Shown here piece after piece: positions 23,401 through 35,412 of a stretch of 64,000 nt of DNA. The notes under the pieces were generated by a model, which saw only the letters and a list, made by a program, of their open reading frames with translations, was not told the origin of the DNA and did not search any database. How positions within the stretch are numbered: position 1 is the first letter of the stretch; the number at the start of each line of letters is the position of its first letter. This stretch comes from Pohlia nutans (lineage: Eukaryota > Streptophyta > Bryopsida > Bryales > Mniaceae), in NCBI GenBank assembly GCA_022496805.1, contig CM040097.1, positions 22,310,072 to 22,374,071 on the forward strand, read 5' to 3'. A program made the position numbers and the translations under genes.

Positions 23401-24256
23401 TTATCTAGTACACACTTAAAGACATGTGTTTTATTGAACCATGTACTTTGGAATATGTTCAGGTCACATGGGATGGATGAAATGTGAAGTGGCAAAGAAA
23501 ACACATCTCATTATGTGAGGTACGATAAATCAATTTCACCTTTGTTGTGTATGAAGTAGAATATTAACATTCTTTGAATGTAATTTGTTGGAATGAATTG
23601 TAAAAGAGGTTCTTTTGACATGACAAATTACTGATTTTTTTTGTTCTATAAATGTATGACTACATTGTCACAATGCAATTTTTGAACTAAAGACAATGAA
23701 ATTTTTGAATTCGAGTCAATGAAATGAATAGTCTAAAAATTAGACATTGGGACATATAAGGGTCAGTGGTAGGAATTTTTTTGTGATTAATTCCTAAATG
23801 TCCAACCAAGAAGAATGTGGACGATGTACAATATCAAACACAGATTTCTCATCCTTCATTGATTTTTGCAGTGTGGAATTTTTAGTATATATTTGATGGA
23901 AAGTTAGCTTTATGCATTTGATCCGATTAGAAAGGGAATGATTTGTGAAAATTGTATGCCTCATTTCATAAATTTAAGAAACCCAAAAATCTCCAAATGT
24001 CACTACACTTAAAGTATTACATTCCAACCAATCACCAAACAAATTTATGTACAAATTGTGGATATCTTATTTGTAATCAAAGTAGAACAGAATTTCCAAT
24101 TTTAAGTTTTAATTTTTATACAAAAATATTGTTGACAACTATCATAGATCTAAACGTATGAATAGAATTAACAATTCACAATGTACAAATGTTATTCATT
24201 TATCAAGTTCAAAATATCTCTCTTAGTTACATTTTATTTAAATTGTGAATCAAAGA
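23401..24256. other. Remnant of the TTAA-type MITE family and flank
   Basis: From about 23795 (CCTAAATGTCCAACC, GATGTACAATATC, TTTCTCATCC) to about 24240 the sequence follows the 565-bp MITE family. Its right end was lost and replaced by the hairpin cluster. No coding exon. Confidence 0.5.
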
Positions 24257-24484
24257 AGTAATAGCATGTTGACGTAAGCTTGAGGTGGACCTCAAACCTA
24301 CCTCAATACACTTTTACTTTTTTGATCTAATATGTATATTTAAGTAAAAGCGTGTTGAGGTAGGCTTGAGGTGTACCTCAAACCTACCTCAACACGCTTT
24401 TACTTTTTCAGTGTAAATTATATTTTAAAATAAAGGTAGGCTTGAGGTGTACCTCAAACCTACCTCAACACGCTTTTACTTTTT
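24257..24484. repeat. Triple hairpin repeat (AGGTAGGCTTGAGG type)
   Basis: Three related long inverted repeats follow one another: 24257-24322, 24342-24406 and, with a shortened left arm, 24434-24484. In the middle one the arms (GTGTTGAGGTAGG / CCTACCTCAACAC, extended by AAAGC and TAAAA) pair over 23-24 bp around a small loop. Confidence 0.85.
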
Positions 24485-26620
24485 AATTTGATCTACATTT
24501 AATATAACTAGTGAAAGACCGGTATATATACCAACAATTTCCGGTAAAAGTATGAAGTAATTTCACAGTATCTACAAAATGCAATAACCATCAAATCAAA
24601 CCAACACAACCCATTTTGAGAATATTCCTCTATATTGGTATTTTGAAATGGTATTCCTAAGATTCTCAATGTATCAACCCCTGTGACTTTTTGGGGTTAA
24701 CCTTTCAGCGTCTACACTAAAGTTTTGTGCTCAAATCTCATTAGCTTCTCACATTAAAAATTATATTATTTTTTTCTTGTACTTTTTCATAATTACATAA
24801 ATGATTTAGTAATTCCTTAATTTACTAAAATAGTATGAATTTTTTTTAGGGAAAATGAAAACAATAGTGATGACCTACAAATTGTAGGTGGCATGCTTTT
24901 TGAGCCTACATAGAGAATTTCGATAGGAAAACTTTTGTAATGATGTGAATTGGAATTTTAAGGTTTGGAGTTCTAAACTATTGTAAAAAAATCAATTTAA
25001 CAATTTAGATGAGGGGTAAAAATGTCAAAAATCTTTCCCTTTAAAATCGGTGCACACTTAAAATTGATAGTTTTTGGTTGCTTAATTGAATGACCACATT
25101 TTGGATTAATTGAGATTTCGAGAAGAATAAGGATTAAAATTGAAATAAAAATTAAAACTAAAAAGGATGAAATTTGTTGTGATGGGTTCAAATGTAACCG
25201 TAAGTGTACCTAAGTGTAGTCAAAATCTTATTCCTATTCAAATTACAAAAGAGTTTTGAATTTTTAGTTTCAAACTTTATTGGTGATAGCAATCGTAGAT
25301 CAAACCGTATGGATAGAATCTAAAAATCATAATGTACAATTTTTATTCAAACATCAAGTTATCCAATGTACAATTTTTATCCAAATATCCCTCTTAGTTG
25401 AATTTTATGATGCATATTTGCAAAATTGCCGAATTTAGAGAAGGTGGGGATGTTTAGCGGTATAACCGTTGGGCCGTCTGCTTGGGTGTTCGTTGTGCCA
25501 TCCGCGGGGGTAAAACCGGTGTGCCATCTTTCTACCCCGTTGGTAAAAAGACCCAATTTTCCTATTACGTGGACGTTGGGACGCGAACGTTCACGTCCCA
25601 GCGTCCAAACAACCCTGCACTTAGAGTATTACATTGTAACCAATCACCAAAAGAATTCATGTACAAATTGCGAATACCTTATTTGTAATCAAATTACAAA
25701 AGAATTTTCAATTTTAAGTTTCAATTTTTATACAAAAATATTGTTGACAACTATCATAGATCTAAACGTATGAATAGAATTAACAATTCACAATGTACAA
25801 ATGTTATTCATTTATCAAGTTCAAAATATCCTTCTTAGTTACATTTTATAAGACATCTTTGAAATTCTTGAATTCTGAAGTGGGGTGAGGACGTTTAATA
25901 GTGAACCTCTAAAAGCCCGTGGGATATTGGACAAAACATAGATGTATTATAGTATGTGCCTTCCATATGTTTGATGAAGTGTGGATCAATGGACAACATG
26001 TACAACATCATCTCTACAAATTAGGGCCATACGGCCAAACTTCAAAAAGAAATTGTAGAAATTTTTCTAATGAATTCAAAAGCATTAACTTTTGAGAAAT
26101 TGTATAAATTATAATTTTCACTTGTAGAATTTAAAATTTATCATAATTGGTTAAAGTTGGTTTATCTATTGTAAACTTCAAAAAAGAAAAAGAAATGACA
26201 AAGGGAACATCATTACTAACCCCAAATTGCGAATTCTATAACATTTATACAATGTTCAGGTGATTCACTTTGAAAATTTCTCCCCAGTGGAGTGAAACTG
26301 GGATAGACATAATTCAAATTTAGTTGAAAAGTAGATTTGATGAAGTAGTTTAAAATATTATTTATTTCTTCAAATACTTATTTTTATATTTCAAGCAACC
26401 TGTTAAAATCGGACAGCGACGAAAAATGGTCTCTTGGGAGCTTAGGGGTGAAAGAATATCTTTTCAAATACACGTACACTTAATTAGTTTCTAATTGTAA
26501 CCTCATTGTAGTCCCATTGCATAAGGGTGTTGCCGCCTATTACTATAGTATGTTATTTCTATTTTTAAACTTTGAAATTATTAAATGATATTGTAGTAAA
26601 ATGAATCAATGGATTTGCAG
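24485..26620. other. AT-rich DNA with further MITE scraps
   Basis: No gene. Positions about 25200-25450 and 25610-25900 resemble the interior and right end of the 565-bp TTAA-type MITEs (GTGGGGATGTTTAGCGG, GGTGAGGACGTTTAATAG), with unrelated sequence (about 25455-25610) between. A single GGGGTTAA end lies at 24693-24700. Confidence 0.45.
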
Positions 26621-28576
26621 TTTGAGTAGCCATTTTCTTTGGAGTGGAAGGAAAAATGGACGGGAGAGCATTTGGAAGTCCTGTGGCAACGGTGAATGCA
26701 ACGATTTGCGCACTTAGAAGTGTGGGACACAAAATTATCCGAGCTACTCGCATCCGACTATTTCAAGAACCTTGTCCATCGACACAACAAGGCACGGAGG
26801 TCCGAGAAAGAGGCATTGTGGAGCTTCTAAATGCAAACAACATTGTTGTTGGGACGGGAGTGATAGACATCAGCCTTAAATGTGGAATGGAGTTAAATGC
26901 GGTGAAATTATGTCCTTTTGAAGTTGCTATCCGTGTTGTGCATGTTTATGATGGCTTTGTATGGACAGGGGAACTTGTTGGAGAACGCTTAAGCCAATGT
27001 GTGGGTCTTACCATACGATGGGAGAAGGCACGTGAACGTACTCTAGAAGGGACGTCAACTAGTATTGGCCAATCAAGTGAAGGACAAAATTTCTCATTTC
27101 TTGCAGTTGTAGCATCGCAATTTGAGTTTGAAGATGAAGTTATGCCTTCCAGCCGCTCTAATGGTGTACCAAACACCCCAGAGGACTATGGTACTATAGG
27201 GAACATGTCTCCTTTGACAGAGGGTTTACGTTGTAGCACTGGAGAGATCCCACGTGTTGACGGTTTACCAATGGAGACCCAAACGAGGCGTTATCATATG
27301 CAAAACCGCAGGAGGCGAGCACAGACGCCACGTGAGAGGGGAGAACCACTGGGCCAAAAAGTTACATTGGACAGTGTTTTGGCAGGAAAGAGGCAAGGGG
27401 GGTGCAAACAAAACTGTTTGAGGGATGTGGATGAGAAGTACATACTAGACCAACGGTACATGGCATGGGGTCAAAAGTATGAGCAACGGGCGACATGGAT
27501 GTTGCAGATGTTGAATGCGTTCTACTCTCGAACGGAGGGGATAAGGAGGGACAAGTTTAAGACAAAGTTGGACGACTTAGACGTATGCAATGCATGCTAT
27601 GCAAAAGCCCTTGAATACTCTCAATTGAAGGTGTCTCACCAAGTGTACGGAAGAGTTGCAGCTGTACATGGAAACACGTGCAAGCTAAGAGAAGGTGCAA
27701 AGAAGTCTGCAGCACGTGAGTGTTTCGGGGAGTTTGTGAGAGAAGTCGGTTGTACACAACCGCATCGACAGATACGGCGGAAGTTGGACAATACTATCGT
27801 GCCTCTGATATTGCTGCCCATGAACACCACAAAGGTGGATGTGTTCCACTATGTGAACGAGGAGGTGAAGAAGCTGGTTAATGGGGAGCCGCTTTCAATC
27901 ACTTCATTTCATAGATTGTGGCGCATTGAATTTCCACACATTCAAATACCGCCATTCTCTAGATTCTCAAAATGCTACCATTGTTGGGAGTATAAGTGTG
28001 GAATGGAAGCAACTACTAATGCAGCTGCAAGAGTGGAGATCAAGAAGCTGTACATCGTGCACATCAATCATCAAATGGAAGAGAGACGTGACTATTGGTT
28101 GTTCAAGAGGTCGGCAATGATAACTCTTGACTTCTACATGTGTTTGATCGTGGACGGCATGGACCAGAACACGACTATGGTTCCGAAGATGAGGCAGACG
28201 GTGAAGAACATAGAGTCGAGATTTGTGAAGACTCACTTGTGTGGGTTACTTGTGCACGGGATTGGTTTGTATGCGGATGTCTGGATAGATGCACACCACA
28301 AGCACGACAGCAACCAAGTGATTACAACAGTGATGCATGTGATTGCTGACGTGAAGAAGAGGAAGGGCAAATTGGCGCCGACATTGCGAATTCAAGCGGA
28401 TAACACAACCCGTGAGAACAAGAACATTTACATGTTTGCCATGTGTGCATCACTCGTGGGGTTGGGGTTTTTTGAGGTGCAACTTTGTTTTCTTGTAGTA
28501 GGCCACACACACGAAGATATTGATCAGTGCTTCAGCATCATATCGAACACGTTGAAGAGAACAAACATTGACTCAT

Positions 28577-30244
28577 CACTACAAGGAAATGGGTGTCGAA
28601 ATGACAAGATTTTGATAGAGAAATGTCCAAGATGATGATTGCAACAATTGCCTTGTATAGGCCTGTCATATCGGTTAATTTTTGATTTTTTATCAACTTT
28701 TTGTCAATTTTTTGTCAACTCTTGTTGCACTTTATAGCGTGGACGCACAAAGTGTGCTGGAACTAATGATAATTTTACTTGCAAAATTACCTGCAAGACC
28801 ACTGCTACTGGAGAGGCACCACGTGTAAGGGCGGAATTTTTGTACAGGTCGACGTGTACAGATTGGATGAATGCATGTGGATGAACGGAGCGACAGTAAA
28901 CCCACGTCCCACTACCGTAAATGAGCCTGGGGTGTGAACGCAACCCCAAACGACACCGTTGGATCCTCACAACATCGGATGGCACAAAGAGCGATTAGGT
29001 TAAAGGAAAACCCCAAGCTTCGTCCCTTTGCGACCCCTCTTTGCTGTGTGACACTCTTGGTTGATGAAGGTTGAATTCAATGAATAAGAGATTTAAATGT
29101 CGGGGGTGTGCTTTGTAGATTGTGCTTCCTGTTTCTGTTTGCGGGCTTTTTGAACTTGAGGAACGGATTTGTCAAAGACAGAGTTAGTGGTATATATTAC
29201 CTCAAGAGGTGGCCACGGTGCTTGATATCTTGCTCAAATGATCTAATGAATGTAATGTTTCTGCTTGCGGACTTTGAGCTCAAACAACGGATTCATCGAG
29301 GCACAGTTAGAATAGTAGTATATATTACCCATCCTAGACTCAAGTGTATTACTAAGGGTGATATTAAAATCTTGCTCCTCAACACTCATTCTTTCGATCT
29401 TTGGAGGTGGTGACCTTGTTTTTGGTGAAATAGTAAAGGTGAATCTAATTAGTATAATGTTGGAGAGTCTTGGTTTTTTTCTCAAGTGGTAATATAGAGC
29501 TTTCGAACATTCAAACTGCGTAGACTGTATCTGTATTCCAAGGTTTCAGAACCCGTGTAAAGGAGTTGAAATCCGTGGGTTTATTGGCAGGGGTTTGAAT
29601 CCGTAGATTTATTATTTGCAGGGGGGGTTTGCAGCGATGATCACGATGCAGGATGTGGCGGGGTCACTGGGAATCGGGGTGCCGATGCTGTGGTTTTTGG
29701 TGTCGTTCATGGCGTCGATCCCGGCGAGTTGGCTGTGGCGATTCATGCCGGGCGTGCAGGTGCGCAATGTGTACGCCGCGGCCAGCGGCGCCGTGCTGTC
29801 GCAGTGCGCATTCGGCGCGTCGTCCAACGCCTACTTCATGCTGCCCATCGTCGTCATGTACGCGGCCATGGTGCTCAATCGACGCAAGTGCGGCGTCATC
29901 TCGGCGTGGATAGGAAATAACTACGAGAGGACCTACTCAAAACAGCCAAAAATAGAAACATAATAATATACCCAGTCTAGGAAACTTCCACAAAATCCAT
30001 GAAACTCACTGGAAATTTTTACCCGTGCACGAAAACTAACTACTGTCCACATAGACTGCTGACTTGGCTAGGAATTCCACCGTGGCGACGGCCATGCATC
30101 TGATGTGTATCTATGTCCGTATTGACAGACGAAATGACTAATTTTTGTCAACAAAGTGACCGAATCAGGGTCTCCTAATTGACGGAGCAATTGACAATTT
30201 TTTGTCGAAACTTCGTCAATTAGGACACAGATCTCCTTGTAGTG
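28577..30244. mobile_element. Non-autonomous CACTA element carrying a gene fragment
   Basis: The ends CACTACAAGGA / TCCTTGTAGTG are perfect inverted copies (11 bp, then TGTC/GACA again after a 6-bp mismatch). The flanks are CAT on both sides (28574-28576, 30245-30247), the 3-bp duplication expected for CACTA/En-Spm. TTTTTGTCAA-type motifs repeat near both ends (28690-28725 and 30115-30230), as in subterminal transposase-binding regions. It is 1,668 bp and has no transposase; it carries the 5' part of an acyltransferase gene. Confidence 0.9.
29637..29915 (+). pseudogene. MBOAT lysophospholipid acyltransferase, first exon only
   Basis: ATG 29637 begins MITMQDVAGSLGIGVPM, followed by FMASIPASWLWRFMP, YAAASGAVLSQCAFG and RRKCGVISAWIG. 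This is the N-terminal transmembrane part of plant LPCAT/LPLAT-type membrane-bound O-acyltransferases, which reacylate lysophospholipids at the ER. Homology ends near 29915 without a donor GT, so the catalytic His/Asn region is absent. Upstream sequence (about 28745-29636, including an acceptor-like TTTGCAG) looks like the gene's own promoter and leader, so a 5' block seems to have been copied into the CACTA element. GC content is well above the surroundings. Confidence 0.8.
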
Positions 30245-31470
30245 CATTGAAACAGCTTCTCCAACTGGTGGAGAAAGGATCATCATATACAGAGGCCTTT
30301 GTGAGCGCAAGACATTTGGAGAACGTGAGGGACTGGAAATCGTTTATTACACCTCATCTTTTAACGAGGGGCGATGCACTCACCGACATAACCTTCCCAC
30401 ACCACATGAGATTTTATATGGAGAATGATGTGCCTCGCGTACAACACAAGCATTTTAGCAAGGACGCATGGGAGCCAACAGAGGGGCATTTGTGTTTACG
30501 TTCCTTGCCTAGTGTGTCGGAGAAGCCTGATCTGGCGAAGGTGTTTGGTGCGGATGAGAGGGAGCTGAAAGCTCTGGATGAGTTTATTAGATACAAAGAA
30601 AGATGTGTGGAGAGATTACAGAATGTAGAGAGGAATCTGGAAGCCATTGATGAAGTGAAATGGTTGGCCTCATATCTAAAAGAGTTTCCGAATATGAACA
30701 GGGATGATGAGAGGACAAAACCATTTTGGGTGGATGAGCCGGGAAGAGATTCAAGTGGGGTCACTGAACCGGATGGAATGGTTGAAGGGGACGATGACAC
30801 AAATGCAATGAATACGGAGGTCGGTTTAATCATGGCAACTATGCCAAATCCAGAAGCTCGACGGTACTTTGGTCCTCGTAGGGGGAGACCTTCGGCAGTG
30901 GCCGTGACAACGGTACCAAGGAGAAGAGTTGTGGTTGCTATGGATGGAACAACAACCACAACATCTACTGTAGGAGCTGAAGATCCTTTCCCACCGTTCA
31001 ATCCGGAAAGTGACATCAGAGTTGGGCACTTTGTGGCTCTCACCGTGGAACCAGTAGAAGTGCGAGCTGGTGTACCGTTCTATGTGAGGAAGGTGCTAGA
31101 GTTTGGATAAGGCAAATGGGCTGCAAAGATGAAGGTTGTGTGGTATTGGCCCATGAGAGGATGGGGAATGCAAGATGAGCGGGAGTCTAGTAGAGCGAGG
31201 TATACGAATTGCATGGAAGCATTTTGGGAGCCATCTGGTGAGGGACACGGATGGGTTGTCAAAGACGCGGCTATATTTTCATGGGAAAATGCACCGATAA
31301 GAACAAGGAGTGGGCTTGTACATGAGAACAATGTGCCAGTGCATGGCGAGCTGACGGAGGCAAAGATCAAAATTCCAACAGAAGCAAAACCGCATTTGGT
31401 GGAGTATATTGCACTACAATTGGAAGAGATGGACAACGAACGTTTGCAGAATGACCTTGATGCATATTAA

Positions 31471-32641
31471 AAGGTTTAGTACGTCGTATGAGACACATGA
31501 TACTATGAGTTGTATTACGTAGCAGCGATAGCTGTATAGTATAGCGCAACGTGTATTATTTGGTTGATCGTGCATGAGTGATTTGAATGACTTGATGTTT
31601 TGGTAGAAAAATGTCCATAACTTTGTATCCATTTTGACTACCTCCCTTAATAGGGTGGTTGCAAGCTACGGTCACCCAAACTTTTTGTCGCGGCATGCAA
31701 ATTTGTGCACTTACCCAATCTTTGGAAAATCATTAATAAATATTGGAATGGAATTTTGTGACGAAACAAATTGCATTGTTTCTAGAATTCTAAAGTTAAG
31801 ATGTCTACCACAATAAATTTTGCAAATTTTCAATCTTTCTATCCAAATTAAGCATTTCTACTTAGATTTGGTAGCATGTCGCTTGTCAAAAGTGCACCTG
31901 TTTTCTGGGAAATGCTAGAAGGGGGTCAAAATTGAACTTCAAAAATTTATAGCAACATACCACAAGTGTGTACAAAGGTACCATATTTTATTTTTTTGGG
32001 TACTACGCTTACTTATTTTTTAATTAATTGTTTGGTGATGTTTTTGTTTTTTAAGATTTTCGTGCAGTTAAAACTTTTTTTTGGATTTTTTTTTTTGGAA
32101 ATGAAATAATGGTTCAATTTCAGAGGTGGGATATGAAATGTATTTTTCATAAAACCTAGCTAAGGATGTTATGTAAAAAAGGCTCTAATTACCCCTACTC
32201 GGTAAAAAACAGAAAAGGCTATTGAGTAATGCCCAAAGACTTGAAATTAACTTAACAATTGCTAAAGTGAAAGTATTAGCATAAACCCTATTTGGGATGG
32301 TGAAATTTTTGATCTAATTGAAAGTTGAGAGGTGCGCATTACTACGCTAGTGCACGAGCTGCATAGCCTTTAGCTGCACAAGCTGCACTCCCCACTTGGT
32401 AGACCGTAGCTTGCAATCACCCAATACATTGGTTTGGAATAAATGGAGTACCAAATGCAACATTTTAAAATGCATGTGTGACCAAATTTGCTTGATTGGA
32501 GTAAGTTGAAACCCCCAAAATTCCCACTTTAACACTTCCTAAATTCACAGCCCGTAAAACCCACGAGTACCAAAATTATACCCCCCCCGCAACTTGGAAA
32601 AGGTCAATTTCTATTCGACGGGCAACAAGTGCATTGTCATA
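31471..32641. other. Inner right flank of the candidate transposon
   Basis: AT-rich DNA without coding exons between the transposase stop and the right inverted repeat. A C-run lies at 32581-32588. Nothing else recognised. Confidence 0.4.
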
Positions 32642-32673
32642 TGGCCAAGTGCAAAAATTCCTAATTCAGTGTT
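32642..32673 (-). repeat. Right 32-bp inverted repeat of the candidate transposon
   Basis: Perfect inverted match to 15437-15468. It is followed by AATA, also present outside the left copy. Confidence 0.85.
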
Positions 32674-32677
32674 AATA

Positions 32678-35030
32678 GTCTGAAAAATATGGTTCAAGTT
32701 GGATTGGGCTTGTACAAACTCTGCACATATTTTTGAATCATTTTGATAGCCACTCCAAAAACAGAACTTGCTGAACCTGAAATTCGGACGAGAATTGGGT
32801 CCGCTACCTTACATCAATTGAAATCAAAATTTCACGTTATATTTTGAAATGTGTCTGTCATCTCAAAACCTATTACGAGACGACACATCGTGTTTTTTGA
32901 CAAACATTAGTTAATTTATGTTGAAATTGACCGTGACTTAAGGTATTTATACTCACTCATTTTGAAAAAACATTGTTATTAATCGTTACATTGCATAAAA
33001 TGTGTAAAGATTTCAAAAATATATTGGGAATATTCTAATATATTCTAATATAATATAAAATGTGTGGAAAAGATTCCTAGTAGTATGAAAATATTTCATT
33101 TTGATATATTTTTGAAAAATCTGTAATTATTATATAGTGTTAATAACGCAATAATGACAAATATGACACCCTAGTGTGAAAACACCCTCCAAATCATCAA
33201 CCTCCTTAACGTTTGATGACTTCAGTTGATGTCCCAAATTCACATGCTTTGACCTTTTAGTTTTTTCCCGCGGATCAATCAACATAATTCCACATCTTGA
33301 AAGATTTTTGTGTGCTCGTAATGGACATCTACGATGCTCTAAGTAACGTTGAGTCAAAATTATGGAATCTTGATAATAAGATTGAGTCAAAATTATCAAA
33401 ACAATGAAAATGATATCTCAAAATGATGATTAGACAATTAAGACAATGAAGGAAGCAATTTAGTACAACAATCAAATAAATCTCTTAGGTGGAATAGGGT
33501 GTAAATGGAGTAGTTTAAGTCAACTAAAAACTAAATGTGAATGATTATAGAGCATTTTTGAGATGTCATGGCCCTCACTTAGGGATGGATTTGTATTTCT
33601 AAGGCATACTACTTTGAAATTTAATAGAAACTACAAATTTTATCGAAGAAAATATGATTTTAGTTGGATTCAATTCCACTGAGGTTTATCTTTCTCTCAA
33701 AATTTTGTGACACACTTAGTATGTACTCCAAGATGTTCAAATTGTTTAAATGGATGGTTATAGGTACTTCCACCTTAAGGCGATCTTGCAAGTACGTGAT
33801 GTGTTATTTTTCTCAATTCATTAGACTAAAACTGTGATTTAGTATCTAAAAAGAATTAATGTTTTTACCATAATTTGTTTGAAGGTAAGGAGAAATAGTG
33901 TCTTTACAATACATAGGAATTTGCCACATGTCATTCCCACTTTCATTAAAGGTGCATGTCATGTGCCTTCTAGATAATGATATAACATTCAATAGCATGT
34001 GTTGGGGTATTCAGATAAGCAAAGTGAATGAACAGAAGATGAGGAGGAAATGAGATAGTGGACACATGACAAACATAAGAAACATCAATGTTTTCTAAGA
34101 GAAGGACCAACATTCATTACTCCCATACCTGCAAATGAGATGGTGGATACATGTACTACTCACTTACAATTGTATGTTCCTAATACTGGCAACTCCCTAT
34201 AAACATGGATAGCTGCTGATTTACCATGTTAAAAATACAAAATATGTTGTAGGCTTGCTGAGAACCAAAAGCAAAGCCAAGCTCTGCTACTGAATGTTAT
34301 GTAGAGTGACATGAGCTGGCATGCCATGTATTTTAGAAAATTGCCATTTGTCATTGAAACACTACAATTGTCCCTCTCTATTATGACATGTTTGAAAAGC
34401 CCTACTTCAATGTGGCAAACATGGACTAGTCACATGAATGATTTGTCACGTGTATTGCTTGAAACAATAATATTGTCACATCATGGAGTGTCATTGTGTG
34501 GAGGATATAATACACATCCAAAAGGTTTACTTGAAATTTTGATCATTTTAAATATCACAATATTTTTTTTTACGGGGCACTATATCTCCAAAAGGTCAAA
34601 TAGTACCTGTGTTGAGAAATAGCGTCTTGACACTACACTGAGATCACCACACATTGTGGGTGGATAATTGTTGGGGATACATTCATCCATTTGGACAAAT
34701 TCTCATATTTTTGAACAATGTTTCATCCATTTGAACAAAGTTTAATAATCAAACTTGAATGAGAATTTTACCATAGCATTTGGGAAAAATAATTATTAGT
34801 GTGGCCGTTCAAAAGTACAGTGGGCCACAGTACCGTATGTGAGGGTCAGATTCGGACAGTATTGTGTCGAAATCTAATTTCCACATCATATTTTGAGAGG
34901 TCCATGTCACCATAAATCAATCACAAGATGACATGTGGCACTTTTGGACAAAAAGTAATTAATTAATGTCGAAACTGACCACGACGTAGGGGAGATGTTG
35001 ATTTCAGTGTAGTGCAGCGATTCATTCACT
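32678..35030. other. Intergenic AT-rich DNA
   Basis: No gene or clear element end. The piece at about 34830-34985 (TATGTGAGGGTCAGATTC, GAGAGGTCCATGTCACC, AATCACAAGATGACATGTGG) is a copy of a repeat also in the first intron of the PHD gene (45030-45180), with a weaker relative at 32840-32940. 35031-35412 is the probable promoter and leader of the PDI-like gene. Confidence 0.45.
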
Positions 35031-35412
35031 GATCGTGACAGCCGCGAAGTTAGTGAGTGTAAACATCTGAATCCTTGAAGCAGCCGAGCTTCGGTGATTC
35101 CTGTCATACGAGCATTTCTCGGGTACCTTTCATTTCGTTTTCCTCTTTCGGAGCTGCCAGACATGCTTCAGCACGCCTGTTTTTCGGAATTTCCCACCAT
35201 TTCCCGGAGACAGACACACAGATCGACACACAGACGGAGAGGCTCTCTGCAACAGCAGTGAACGTGGGCATCCTACATCAACTAACGCGGCGCTAGCTCA
35301 CCAGATCTAGCTACATTTCCCGTGCACTAGGTTTCTAGATTTCGTTTCTCGCTCAGGTTCTCGTCGATCACAGTCTGAGATCGAGCACGCCCTGCAGGGT
35401 TGTGGCATTGCG

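Larger units (their letters stand above)
26656..31470 (+). pseudogene. DUF7869-type transposase, split by a CACTA insertion
   Basis: ATG 26656 opens a frame that runs to 28576, is interrupted by a CACTA element (28577-30244) with duplicated CAT, and resumes in the same phase at 30248. One TAA (31108-31110) then breaks it before the final stop at 31470; without the insertion it would encode about 1,047 residues. Landmarks are IVDGMDQ (about residue 498), RIQADNTTRENKN (about 580-592) and GHTHEDIDQ (616-624), the acidic motifs of DUF7869 proteins, which I take as a DDE-type catalytic core. A Cys/His-rich piece lies near RFSKCYHCWEYKC (about 440). The C-terminal third (FVALTVEPVEV, PFYVRKV, VVWYWPMRGW) looks like a chromatin-reader-type barrel. 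An acceptor TTTGCAG (26614-26620) before the ATG suggests a leader intron. Two lesions make it non-functional now. Confidence 0.7.
15437..32673. mobile_element. Candidate 17.2-kb DNA transposon with two divergent genes
   Basis: A 32-bp perfect inverted repeat bounds this region (15437-15468 and 32642-32673; outer end AACACTGAATTAGG). The same 4 bp, AATA, lies directly outside both ends (15433-15436, 32674-32677) and could be a target duplication. Inside are two damaged divergent genes: a ParB-like protein on the minus strand ending about 330 bp from the left end, and a DUF7869-type DDE transposase on the plus strand ending about 1.2 kb from the right end. Between them lie promoter-like DNA, a tandem repeat, GC-rich palindromes and older MITE scraps. 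That the two ends belong to one element is inference; the ends could come from two copies of another repeat, and weaker inverted similarity continues slightly outside them. Confidence 0.5.
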
